From a virus, in the IMG/VR virus record IMGVR_UViG_3300019776_000386, positions 1 to 24,863 of that record: a DNA stretch of 24,863 nt; one strand, 5' to 3'. A program made the position numbers and the translations under genes. The notes under the pieces were generated by a model. It did not search any database, was not told the DNA's origin, and saw only the letters and a program-made list of their open reading frames with translations. Below are positions 16,038 through 23,070 of the stretch, piece by piece (positions within the stretch are counted from its first letter, which is position 1; each line of letters begins with the position of its first letter).

Positions 16038-16162
16038 TTCTTAACTATTTTATTATTAGTCAATATGTCTCTTTTTTCTTTTAAGCTAGCTTTAAATTTA
16101 GGGTCTAAATCCTTTCTTTCTAACTGCTTATTTATTTCGTTTAATGAAATTTTAGTACTCAT
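16034..16162 (-). CDS. 42-aa basic helical protein
   Basis: ATG at 16162, TGA at 16034. The product begins MSTKISLNEINKQLERKDLD and is a lysine-rich helix. It sits between two genes with TAATG (upstream) and ATGA (downstream) overlaps, which strongly suggests a translated, coupled gene. Its first codons copy the start of the 56-aa gene before it (an 11-bp repeat at the two starts). Role unknown; by position it may assist portal or protease assembly. Confidence 0.65.
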   Translation of the reverse strand: MSTKISLNEINKQLERKDLDPKFKASLKEKRDILTNNKIVKK

Positions 16163-16332
16163 TATCTAATAGTTATTAGAGTTATAATTTTTTCGTTTGA
16201 TTCTGGTTTTATTTTATTATAACCTGATTTTTTTCTTAATTCTAACCATAAAATTAACTGGTCAATATATATTTCTTTTTCTAAATCAATATAAATATTT
16301 TCCAAGTCAATATTATTAAAATTAGTACTCAT
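16162..16332 (-). CDS. 56-aa hypothetical protein after the portal gene
   Basis: ATG at 16332, TAA at 16162. The product (MSTNFNNIDLENIYIDLEKE, then QLILWLELRKKSGYN) is a small helical acidic-to-basic protein. It overlaps the last codons of the portal gene by 11 nt and the next ATG by one base (TAATG), so it is part of the portal-protease-capsid operon. No known family was recognised. Confidence 0.65.
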   Translation of the reverse strand: MSTNFNNIDLENIYIDLEKEIYIDQLILWLELRKKSGYNKIKPESNEKIITLITIR

Positions 16333-17515
16333 AAATTTGTTTTAATTTAGTTTGTATAATTGAATCATCAACTCCTAATTCTTTAGCCAGTTTTAAACTT
16401 TCTAATTCAACTTTCCGATTATTAATTTTATCAACTTCAAAAACTGAATTAAAAGGCAAATGTTTAAGCGAACCTCTTAAATCTTGTTCACTCAATATGA
16501 CTTCATATGTATCTGTCATTTGTTGAACTTTAGGCAGTTCATTATAGTTAATAAATTTACCTAATGATTTTTCTTGGTTCTCATACGTGCTACCTTTAGA
16601 TAAAATATCAATAACGTCTTTAGGTATTCCGTACATATTAGCTACTTTGATTAAATCGCTTTCAAATGCTTCATCAAGTTTTAATTGTTCTAAATTAGAA
16701 ACCATTTGTTGCATTTCAACTTTTGATTTAGTAGCATTAATTTTACGACCGTACTCTAAACTGTTTTCAATACTGTTTTTTTCTGTTTCTGCCATTGGTT
16801 TTGATGTTGTATCTTTAACATCATGTTGACCGTTTACTAAGAACTTTTCAGTGTATTTTAAATTTGTGCCTTTACTTGTTAATGCTAAATCAGAATTTAT
16901 AGCTATTTGATACAAAGCATCCATTCTGCTATTACCTACTAACCAATTTCCCGAAACTCCACCGCTTAAATCAGTAAATACATAAAGATTTTCAAAATTC
17001 AACGTATCTACTTGACCGTTAGGGTTTGTATATTTAAACGTTCCTTTTTGCAAATTTTTTTTGTACTGACTACTAAATGAAATTTGACTAAATGCATTTA
17101 TTTGTTCAGTAGTAAAATTCAATCCCATTGGACGTAAATAATAATAAACTCCTTTAAAAACGTATAGATAAGCATTTCCACTTGCTAACCAAAATCTATG
17201 TTCCCAAAATAAATCAGTCCATGTTTGCCAGTCGTTTGGTGTTTTTTGAACTGAATATAAAAAATCTTTCTCAATTAATTTATCATTAAAATATTTGTCA
17301 ATTTTTACTTGACTGTATGTATCTGCTAAAAAACAAAACACTTTTAATATTGCTGGATTTGATAATATAACATCTAACTTTGACTGCTCTGATTTGAATC
17401 CTTTTCGTTTTCCAAAAAAACCATCAATAAAAGAATAAAACCAACTACCATCGCTATTTCTTTCGACGTAATTTGGTAAATTACTACTATAACCTATATT
17501 AAAATTAAATCCCAT
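16322..17515 (-). CDS. Portal protein (HK97 type)
   Basis: 397 aa, a usual size for HK97-type portals. Portal markers include the LASGNAYLYVF stretch at about 110-120, LVGNSRMDALYQIAINSDLA in the clip/stem region, and MYGIPKDVIDILSKGSTYEN toward the C-terminus. It lies between the large terminase and protease genes, the expected place. The dodecameric portal is the DNA entry channel and binds terminase. A terminator-like hairpin (17524-17562) ends 8 nt before its ATG, so its transcription is likely set by readthrough or an antitermination event. Confidence 0.9.
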   Translation of the reverse strand: MGFNFNIGYSSNLPNYVERNSDGSWFYSFIDGFFGKRKGFKSEQSKLDVILSNPAILKVFCFLADTYSQVKIDKYFNDKLIEKDFLYSVQKTPNDWQTWTDLFWEHRFWLASGNAYLYVFKGVYYYLRPMGLNFTTEQINAFSQISFSSQYKKNLQKGTFKYTNPNGQVDTLNFENLYVFTDLSGGVSGNWLVGNSRMDALYQIAINSDLALTSKGTNLKYTEKFLVNGQHDVKDTTSKPMAETEKNSIENSLEYGRKINATKSKVEMQQMVSNLEQLKLDEAFESDLIKVANMYGIPKDVIDILSKGSTYENQEKSLGKFINYNELPKVQQMTDTYEVILSEQDLRGSLKHLPFNSVFEVDKINNRKVELESLKLAKELGVDDSIIQTKLKQIYEY

Positions 17516-17591
17516 ATAATGACAAAAAACCTTTGCCAGTCGTAGAGAATAGCAAAGGTTTTGATTTAAAATGTGTTGTTTTTACGTTCAT
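17505..17591 (-). CDS. Possible 28-aa leader peptide across the portal hairpin
   Basis: An open frame from ATG 17591 to TAA 17505 encodes 28 residues (begins MNVKTTHFKSKPLLFSTTGK). It runs through both arms of the terminator-like hairpin and ends inside the first codons of the portal gene, in another frame. If it is translated, the ribosome would melt the hairpin and allow readthrough into the portal gene. It may also be chance, since it is short and largely set by the hairpin sequence. Confidence 0.25.
   Translation of the reverse strand: MNVKTTHFKSKPLLFSTTGKGFLSLYGI
17524..17562 (-). terminator. Terminator-like hairpin in the portal leader
   Basis: An 11-bp perfect stem (AAAACCTTTGC with GCAAAGGTTTT) closes a 15-nt loop; on the minus strand it is followed by more Ts (TTTTTT run). 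It is close to symmetrical, so it could act on both strands, but only the minus strand has genes. It lies between the large terminase gene and the portal ATG. Confidence 0.75.
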
Positions 17592-17598
17592 TTGTGAT

Positions 17599-17618
17599 AT
17601 AGTGCAACTTCACACTAT
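17599..17618. promoter_or_regulatory. Dyad (possible operator) in the terL-portal gap
   Basis: Perfect inverted repeat ATAGTG-(8 nt)-CACTAT. It lies 13-33 nt downstream of the candidate -7 box at 17632-17639, near the expected transcription start, a place where a regulator could bind DNA, or where the RNA could form a small hairpin. Function not shown. Confidence 0.35.
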
Positions 17619-17631
17619 TTAATATTAAAAG

Positions 17632-17639
17632 CAAATATA
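17632..17639 (-). promoter_or_regulatory. Candidate -7 promoter element for the portal operon
   Basis: TATATTTG on the minus strand matches the Bacteroidetes -7 consensus TAnnTTTG. No clear -33 TTG is seen at the usual spacing, so this is a candidate only. It would drive the portal, protease and capsid genes separately from the terminase genes. Confidence 0.4.
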
Positions 17640-17660
17640 TAAATATATTTTTATATTTTG

Positions 17661-18938
17661 TTAATTATTTTCAATAAATCTTCTACCGTATCGAATAGGG
17701 TCAATAATATCATCGAATGCTTTTATAACTTCATCATCAACTACTCCTAGCCTATCATTAGCATAAGAATAATTTTTAAACTCCAAATCAATTCCATCGC
17801 TAACATCTGTATAAACTACATTTGTTGACTGAAGTAATGTAATCCCAGCCATTACCGAGCCTTTTGGCTTGTCAATTCCTATTGCATATTCCCAACCATA
17901 ATCACGCAATAATAAAATATTATCAGGTACAGCACTATCGCAAACTATATCGGCATCGTATGGAATACCTAATTTTCTGAATGTATGAATAATAATACCA
18001 CCCTCGTTATTAATATTAGCTAATTCAATTGGTTCTAGTTTTGCTAATAATTCATTTTCACTAAAATAGTTTCGTTGATGGCAATAAAGGGTATTATTGT
18101 AACTATCGTATTTTAACTCAACTATTCCAAACTTATGGTTTTTACCCCAGTCAACTCCAAAAAATGATTTGAAAGGTAGTTTTATGAAATGTTCATAACT
18201 GCATCGTGTCCAATTAGTAAAAACACGTCCCTCAACTGCTTCTGTCCAACCTCCTAAAACAACTTGATTGTATTTTTTTTCATCTTTCTCTTTTAATTGT
18301 TGATAGTAACTAACGATATTATCTGCTAAATATTCACGCTCTACATCTAAATAACTTGTATGAATGTAACAAATATTATCTTTTATTAAATTACTACCAG
18401 CCTCAACATTCATTCCACTAAAAAAATGTCTAAATATCCAGTGATGGACACTAGCAGGATTTAATATAAGTATTGTTAAATTACGTTTATCTTTACTTCT
18501 AATAGACAAAAATACTTTTTCATAAGTTTCATAGTCTGTTAACTCTTCAGCCTCATCAACAACAAAACAATTAAAACCAAATAATGATTTTAAATTTGCT
18601 GTTTGCTGTTTTGAACCTGTTTTTATCCCTTTAAATGCTATTCTGTTTCCGTTGTTTTCAATATGCGTATTAGTTGAATTTACATATTTTTCATAATTCA
18701 ATAATTCTATTTTATCGTCAACTTCTGGCTTGATTGAATCTACAATAGAAACATTTGTAAAACGAGTATAAAGAACATTCCATTTATGTTGAACTAATGC
18801 TATCAAAGAAAATACTGAAATAACAAATGATTTTGCACTTCCTCTACCTCCCGTAATAATAACGGTGTCAACTTCTGGATATTTACCGTTTAATATTTCA
18901 AATAAAGGTTTGTATTTCTTTGAGAATTTAATCTGCAT
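17661..18938 (-). CDS. terL: Terminase large subunit
   Basis: 425 aa. The ATPase domain shows a Walker A GGRGSAKS (residues 30-37) and a Walker B FVVDEAEEL (D128-E129). The nuclease domain has the first acidic residue in FFGVDWGKNHKFG (D263), a second in IVCDSAVPDN (D334) and a C-terminal pair in KAFDDIIDPIRYG (about D409-D413). It cuts and pumps the DNA into the prohead. It overlaps the small-subunit gene by 11 nt and is followed by a non-coding gap before the portal gene. The gene symbol follows function; no specific known gene is implied. Confidence 0.93.
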   Translation of the reverse strand: MQIKFSKKYKPLFEILNGKYPEVDTVIITGGRGSAKSFVISVFSLIALVQHKWNVLYTRFTNVSIVDSIKPEVDDKIELLNYEKYVNSTNTHIENNGNRIAFKGIKTGSKQQTANLKSLFGFNCFVVDEAEELTDYETYEKVFLSIRSKDKRNLTILILNPASVHHWIFRHFFSGMNVEAGSNLIKDNICYIHTSYLDVEREYLADNIVSYYQQLKEKDEKKYNQVVLGGWTEAVEGRVFTNWTRCSYEHFIKLPFKSFFGVDWGKNHKFGIVELKYDSYNNTLYCHQRNYFSENELLAKLEPIELANINNEGGIIIHTFRKLGIPYDADIVCDSAVPDNILLLRDYGWEYAIGIDKPKGSVMAGITLLQSTNVVYTDVSDGIDLEFKNYSYANDRLGVVDDEVIKAFDDIIDPIRYGRRFIENN

Positions 18939-19368
18939 TATCAGTGTCTAAAAATACTATTGTTGGAGGTGTGTTTATAGTTTGACCATTTGAGGTAATA
19001 TCGGTTTTTGATGGAGCTTGAACTCCTAATATTCCAGCTATTGCTAATAATACACTCTTACATTCTCTGTAATCTTCTAAAGCATAGTTTTTTTGATATA
19101 AATCATAAAATTGATTTAAAACTTCATTTTTTTTATTTGAAGTATCGCAATCAATATTTGATTTTATTATTTCTCTTGCTTTACCTAAATATTCATCCGT
19201 TTGTCGTTCTCCTATTTTAAAGTTTTCGGAACAATACTGAATAATTTGTTTTCTTTGGAAACCTTGTAGTAACATTAAATAAATAGTGTTTACTCGTTTT
19301 TCCATTTCTGAACTATCAGATTTGTAAATATTAGTATTTCTTTTAGTATGTTTTTTATTAGTTTCCAT
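18928..19368 (-). CDS. terS: Terminase small subunit
   Basis: 146 aa. The first part is helical with an HTH-like segment (NTIYLMLLQGFQRKQIIQYC, then ERQTDEYLGKAREIIK), followed by a coiled-coil-like helix (NQFYDLYQKNYALEDYRECK) for oligomerisation and an unstructured acidic tail. This fits a DNA-recognising small terminase. Directly upstream of and overlapping terL. Family call from layout and position. Confidence 0.8.
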   Translation of the reverse strand: METNKKHTKRNTNIYKSDSSEMEKRVNTIYLMLLQGFQRKQIIQYCSENFKIGERQTDEYLGKAREIIKSNIDCDTSNKKNEVLNQFYDLYQKNYALEDYRECKSVLLAIAGILGVQAPSKTDITSNGQTINTPPTIVFLDTDNAD

Positions 19369-19378
19369 TATTTTTTAA

Positions 19379-19486
19379 TTAAAAAGGCACTGCGCCAGAA
19401 TCAAAAAAACTTTGTTGAGATGGAATATTTCTTCTACTTGCTGTTGTTCGTCCTCTAGTCGAACCTCCTTTTTTGCTTCTTGACAT
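19379..19486 (-). CDS. 35-aa Arg/Ser/Gly-rich protein
   Basis: ATG 19486, TAA 19379. The product starts MSRSKKGGSTRGRTTASRRN and ends with FFDSGAVPF. It is basic and likely unstructured in its first 20 residues, so it could bind nucleic acid. The gap to terS is 10 nt and to the upstream gene 4 nt, so it fills the space between two real genes in the same direction. The final residues recall the PF tip of the SSB-like protein in this phage. Function unknown. Confidence 0.55.
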   Translation of the reverse strand: MSRSKKGGSTRGRTTASRRNIPSQQSFFDSGAVPF

Positions 19487-19490
19487 AATT

Positions 19491-20291
19491 TTATTTTATT
19501 AAATTAAACAATTTTTTATCTCTTATACTTTTATTTATTGTTTTATATTTTTCAATTATTTTATTTTGATAATCTTTATTGAAATTGTATAAATCTTCGT
19601 TATCTTCAATTACAAATTGTTCTAAATTAGAACTTGACCTCATATTTACAGACCCATGTATAATTATATGTTTTCCTCCACTTGTTTTAATTTGATATGT
19701 TTTACAATGCGTTCCAGCAACTGCTAATTGAAAAATATCATTTTTATCTAGTTGAGAATATGTATTTTTTATTAGATTACTTCTTTCGTGTGCAAAGAAA
19801 TAATCTGAAACAATTAAATCTAATTTTTTAATATAATTAGCGTTTATTAAATTTTCTAAACTATCAATATTGTCTTGCGAATAAGATAACGTTGAAATAA
19901 TCATTTCTTCAACTAAAATATTATTTTCAACTATAAACGCTTCTATAAAATCTCCAAAAATAAAATTTCCACTTACTAAACAAAAAACTCTATCCAAATT
20001 TTTGAAATCAATATCTTTAACTAAATCAACTGCTTTTTCATATTTGAGTTTTTTGTATGGAATATCTTTTGTTTTAGGCGGTTTAATGTATCTGTTTTCA
20101 AAATTGTTGTTTAAATTAATACTTAATTTTGAAAAAGAATTGTTAAAGTTAAATTTTTTTTCATTAAATTCTATTTTTTCCATTTTCTCACTATAAGTCG
20201 CACATATTCTATCTAAATTATGATATTTTCTATTATACCATTCATTAACTGCTGGGTATGAAATAGGTTTTTGATTTATTTCAAAAAACAT
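19491..20291 (-). CDS. Phospholipase D-like (single HKD-type) protein
   Basis: 266 aa from the first ATG. Residues 195-197 (HCK) and the following GSVNMRSSSNLEQ block (213-225) fit the HxK...GSxN signature of the PLD superfamily, with E224 in the usual acidic place. The usual second HKD is absent, so it would act as a dimer, as do the short PLD nucleases. The N-terminal half is Asn/Lys-rich (YPAVNEWYNRKYHNLDRICA). The frame stays open and protein-like for about 36 codons upstream of this ATG without a standard start, so the true N-terminus may be longer. Related proteins occur in tailed phages with unclear role. Confidence 0.65.
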   Translation of the reverse strand: MFFEINQKPISYPAVNEWYNRKYHNLDRICATYSEKMEKIEFNEKKFNFNNSFSKLSINLNNNFENRYIKPPKTKDIPYKKLKYEKAVDLVKDIDFKNLDRVFCLVSGNFIFGDFIEAFIVENNILVEEMIISTLSYSQDNIDSLENLINANYIKKLDLIVSDYFFAHERSNLIKNTYSQLDKNDIFQLAVAGTHCKTYQIKTSGGKHIIIHGSVNMRSSSNLEQFVIEDNEDLYNFNKDYQNKIIEKYKTINKSIRDKKLFNLIK

Positions 20292-20410
20292 TTCATCAAT
20301 TTTAACTTTTAATGTTTCAAATTCAGCATCGCAATTTATTTCACATGATATGAATAAAAAAGTATAATTAAATATTTCATAGTTTTCAAAATTACAAAAT
20401 TAAATTAATA

Positions 20411-20623
20411 TTAAACAAAGTTAGGGTTATTTATTTTAGAATGATATATTTTATATCCTTTATTTTCAAATTCAAGTTTACCATTAAAATATAAATCTAG
20501 CTTGTGAGTAACATTAATAATACTACATCCTACAACCTCTGCAATTACTCTCATTGTATTATCATTTGAATTAAAATACAAGTCTAGTATTTCTTGATTC
20601 TTTTTGTCTGATAGTTTATTCAT
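20411..20623 (-). CDS. Small HTH protein
   Basis: 70 aa. Residues about 10-45 (EILDLYFNSNDNTMRVIAEV, then VGCSIINVTHKLDLYFNG) show a helix-turn-helix pattern with VIAEVVGCSIINVTHKL as turn and recognition helix. It probably binds DNA and may control neighbouring genes, or act as a small terminase-like or packaging factor. Its ATG overlaps the stop of the nuclease gene as ATGA. Confidence 0.6.
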   Translation of the reverse strand: MNKLSDKKNQEILDLYFNSNDNTMRVIAEVVGCSIINVTHKLDLYFNGKLEFENKGYKIYHSKINNPNFV

Positions 20624-21216
20624 ATCTGATAAGCATTATAATTATACTTACTATTCTTTTCTAAACTCATCCACTGTGCATAAGTCATAATTTGTTCAAA
20701 CTCTTTAAGTGTTTCTTTATGTGTTGCAACTACTTTGAGTTTAACGTCTGCGGATAACATTTTATACTGTTCCATAAATTCATCAAATGTTTTTGTGATT
20801 AAATAAATTCCACCAGCTTTGATAACTGATTTTTCGTATTGTTTCTGGGCTTGTGACTGTCTATCTTTACCTATTTTAATTTCAATTTTAACAGATTTAC
20901 CGTTAATAGTTGCACTTATATCCGCTGTTCCATTTGTGCTAGTTCCTTTAATATATTTAACACTCCCTATTGTTCTTTGCCTACCTAATACATCTGTTGA
21001 GATTTTAGTATTATCTATCACACGACCAGTTGAGCTAATTCGTTCCGCTTGATGTCCAGATAAATTAAGAAAATCAATCACGCATTTAGTCAATCCATTT
21101 GCAGTACTATCTGAATATTTAGGTTGTGGAATAGCGTGTTCTGGAAAAGTTGGATATTTAGCCTTTAAATCTTGTAAGGCTAAATTGGTTAGTATTTGTT
21201 TATTGTGTTTATTCAT
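20620..21216 (-). CDS. VRR-NUC nuclease (PD-(D/E)XK type)
   Basis: 198 aa. The catalytic core lies at about 95-135: GTADISATINGKSVKIEIKI, with D99, E112 and K114 as the D...ExK metal site, and a conserved glutamine region RQSQAQKQYEKSV after it, as in VRR-NUC enzymes. The N-terminal part has a small helical domain. Phage VRR-NUC enzymes are thought to act on branched DNA during replication, recombination or packaging. The gene is the first after the non-coding repeat block. Confidence 0.85.
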   Translation of the reverse strand: MNKHNKQILTNLALQDLKAKYPTFPEHAIPQPKYSDSTANGLTKCVIDFLNLSGHQAERISSTGRVIDNTKISTDVLGRQRTIGSVKYIKGTSTNGTADISATINGKSVKIEIKIGKDRQSQAQKQYEKSVIKAGGIYLITKTFDEFMEQYKMLSADVKLKVVATHKETLKEFEQIMTYAQWMSLEKNSKYNYNAYQI

Positions 21217-21235
21217 GTTAGTTTAAAATTAGTTT

Positions 21236-21335
21236 GGTTTACTAGTTTAGGTTTAAACCCTATTATATATAGGGTTTTAAACCATTAAACCAATTTAGTG
21301 GTTTAGTATACTGGTTTAATATAAACTAAACCACT
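21236..21335. repeat. Cluster of eight GGTTTA/TAAACC repeats with long dyads (candidate origin or operator array)
   Basis: Four forward copies of GGTTTA (21236, 21250, 21300, 21313) and four reverse copies TAAACC (21254, 21278, 21286, 21327) lie within 97 bp. Two large dyads overlap them: an 11-bp arm pair AGTGGTTTAGT / ACTAAACCACT (21297-21307 and 21325-21335), and AAACCCTA-(7 nt)-TAGGGTTT near 21255-21277, extended by outer GGTTT/AAACC with one bulged base. An 8-bp palindrome AGTATACT is at 21305-21312. The whole gap (21217-21364) is very AT-rich, has no gene and no clear promoter, and lies next to the ATPase gene. The layout recalls iterons of replication origins. Confidence 0.6.
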
Positions 21336-21364
21336 TTTTAACATTAATATTCTTATATTTAATA

Positions 21365-22447
21365 CTAAAAAAATACATTTTCTTCATCAATTTTAGTTCC
21401 TAAATAATATTTATTATCTGTTTGGCTTTTAAGTATATAAGACGTTTCAATTAACTCTTTAATATAATCTTTTGCGTTATTATCTCCTATACTTTCAGTA
21501 GATTTATTTAAAAAAGCTCTTTTAAAGTGGTCTAATAGTTGACCATATCCTATACCTATGTCGCTTGAAGTATTATATATATCGGTTAATATTTCAATTT
21601 TATAGGTTTCAAATAACTCTTTTTTTGATAGTTTTTTTAGTGGTTTATTGTTTATTTCAAAATCTGAAATATAAGGTATTCCATTATTGTCAATTTCAAA
21701 AGCAAAAGATTGAGGCTCTAAATTCCTACACATTTCAGGAGCAACTATTGAAACCATTTCATTATCTGTAGATTTACTAATACTAAGTACAGTTTCAGCC
21801 TTGTTATTTAATTCTGTACCAATATGACCCCTAGCATTATTATCACCTTTATTTTGATGTAAAACAGTTGTTATTAAAATGTTTCTTTCCTCACTCCATT
21901 TCATTAATTTAGAAACAATCATTGTAGCTTGTTCTTCATCATTAATAGAAGTTATAAGGTCTTTAATACCATCTATAAAAACAATTCCTAAATTTTCTGT
22001 GTTATAAATAGCATATTCAATCAATTCTAATCTTTCTATAGGATTTAATGAGCGCAAACCGTAAACATGTAAATTTGTAGGCTCTTTAATTCCAACAAGC
22101 GTACAAATACGTTTTAAAGCCATTTGAACGTGATATTTGCCTTGTTCCGTATCAAAGTATAAAACTGAATTTTTATTAGCTGGTAACTCATTTTTAAATA
22201 AATTAAAAATAGTATCTTTTGATATTGAAACGGAAATAGCCATTGTTATAAAAAAAGACTTTCGGCTTTTAGCTTTTCCAATAATTGATAAAATATTTCC
22301 TAGAGTTCCAATAGTTGCATTTCCGACACTCAAAGCAATTTCTGGATGTGGTATAACATCAGTTGCTTTAATCTCGTATTGAGATAATTTTATAGATAAA
22401 TCAGGTTTTTGATTTTCTTCTTTATGTATTATAATTGGTTCAAACAT
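21365..22447 (-). CDS. RepA/DnaB-like replication ATPase (AAA_25 type)
   Basis: 360 aa. The RecA-type fold is seen in order: a Walker A variant GKAKSRKS (57-64) in which the last Gly is replaced by Arg62, a conserved acidic pair after YFDTEQG (E101), Walker B in LGIVFIDGIKDL (D159), and TVLHQNKGD (H197-N199) as motif 3. This is the RepA-like/helicase-type ATPase family found in phages and plasmids, where it opens or loads on the origin. The C-terminal region (about 275-360) has a winged-helix-like pattern. It follows the 170-aa gene by an 8-nt overlap and lies directly before the repeat block. Confidence 0.8.
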   Translation of the reverse strand: MFEPIIIHKEENQKPDLSIKLSQYEIKATDVIPHPEIALSVGNATIGTLGNILSIIGKAKSRKSFFITMAISVSISKDTIFNLFKNELPANKNSVLYFDTEQGKYHVQMALKRICTLVGIKEPTNLHVYGLRSLNPIERLELIEYAIYNTENLGIVFIDGIKDLITSINDEEQATMIVSKLMKWSEERNILITTVLHQNKGDNNARGHIGTELNNKAETVLSISKSTDNEMVSIVAPEMCRNLEPQSFAFEIDNNGIPYISDFEINNKPLKKLSKKELFETYKIEILTDIYNTSSDIGIGYGQLLDHFKRAFLNKSTESIGDNNAKDYIKELIETSYILKSQTDNKYYLGTKIDEENVFF

Positions 22448-22952
22448 TATTTTTAAAGTTTTGAATTGATAAATTAATGTTTGTTTCTAAATTGTAAATT
22501 ATAGATTGTTTATCCCAATTATTACCACATTTAGCAAATTCAATTGAATTAAGTTGAGGTAAAGTATCTAAATATCTTTGATGTACTTCTTCTAATTCTT
22601 TAACTGTTTTATCTTTTAAAAAAGGGTCAAGTATTCGTTTTCTTTTAAAGTAGTTTCTTAATTCCATTTCTTTTGCTTTAATTAAAAGATATTCAATTCT
22701 TAAATCTATTGGTTCTGAAAGTATTTTATTAACTTCCTTGTTTGCCCTATCTAAATCAGTATAATGATTTGTAAATTCAGATAAAACAAAAGCATATAAT
22801 TTAGCAAATAATAAATTTTCTTGAATAACGTCAGTATTTTGCTTTTCAAAATATTCAGCTAATTTATTAAAAGCTTCAATATCTGTTTGATTTGGTTTAT
22901 TTTGTTTTGAAATAGTAAATTTCAATCTGTCGAAAGCTTGTTTAAGTTTCAT
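22440..22952 (-). CDS. Replication-region protein of unknown function, 170 aa
   Basis: 170 aa from ATG 22952; an in-frame TTG two codons earlier is less likely. The protein is almost all helical and rich in charged residues (KLAEYFEKQNTDVIQENLLF, LIKAKEMELRNYFKRKRILD), with no known motif. Its 3' end overlaps the ATPase gene by 8 nt, and it shares the same promoter. Such genes next to phage helicases often encode loaders or adaptors, but no family was identified. Confidence 0.6.
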   Translation of the reverse strand: MKLKQAFDRLKFTISKQNKPNQTDIEAFNKLAEYFEKQNTDVIQENLLFAKLYAFVLSEFTNHYTDLDRANKEVNKILSEPIDLRIEYLLIKAKEMELRNYFKRKRILDPFLKDKTVKELEEVHQRYLDTLPQLNSIEFAKCGNNWDKQSIIYNLETNINLSIQNFKNNV

Positions 22953-22960
22953 AATCAATA

Positions 22961-22999
22961 AAAAGAGAAAACCCCTAACTGTGGTAGTAGTTAAGGGTT
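22961..22999 (-). terminator. Terminator-like hairpin in the leader of the replication genes
   Basis: On the minus strand, AACCCTTAACT pairs with AGTTAGGGGTT (11 bp with one U-G), loop ACTACCAC, followed by TTTTCTCTTTTT. It ends about 9 nt before the ATG at 22952. The loop holds CTACCAC, the complement of a segment upstream in the same leader (23044-23050). It may act as an attenuator. Confidence 0.75.
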
Positions 23000-23009
23000 G
23001 TTCTCAGTG

Positions 23010-23050
23010 TTTAGGTTTGTAGCCTAAAATATCTTTAAACAATCTACCAC
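23010..23050 (-). promoter_or_regulatory. Leader segment able to pair with the terminator loop, with an internal hairpin
   Basis: GTGGTAG (minus strand, 23044-23050) lies 11 nt after the -7 box and is fully complementary to the loop of the downstream terminator. Between them, TTTAGG and CCTAAA (23010-23015/23023-23028) form a 6-bp hairpin. Together they make an attenuator-like or pseudoknotted leader. Confidence 0.45.
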
Positions 23051-23061
23051 GTTTGTTTTGT

Positions 23062-23069
23062 CAAATATA
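23062..23069 (-). promoter_or_regulatory. Candidate -7 promoter element for the replication genes
   Basis: TATATTTG on the minus strand fits TAnnTTTG. A T-rich tract is upstream; no good -33 TTG is visible. The expected start of transcription is near 23055, about 100 nt before the coding start, and it follows the terminator of the upstream operon, as a promoter should. Confidence 0.45.
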
Positions 23070-23070
23070 C

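Noticed and set aside
17526-17615. Leader-to-loop complement in the portal leader like that of the other two leaders
   Set aside because: Only 5 bp with one wobble (AGUUG with CGACU) could be found, too weak to claim the same design.
21250-21284. Large AAACCC/GGGTTT hairpin as an intrinsic terminator for the ATPase gene
   Set aside because: On the minus strand it has no following T-tract (AAACC follows); it fits the repeat block better.
21217-21364. Repeat block as a CRISPR array
   Set aside because: Units are only 6 bp, occur in both orientations and at uneven spacing; there are no spacers and no cas genes.
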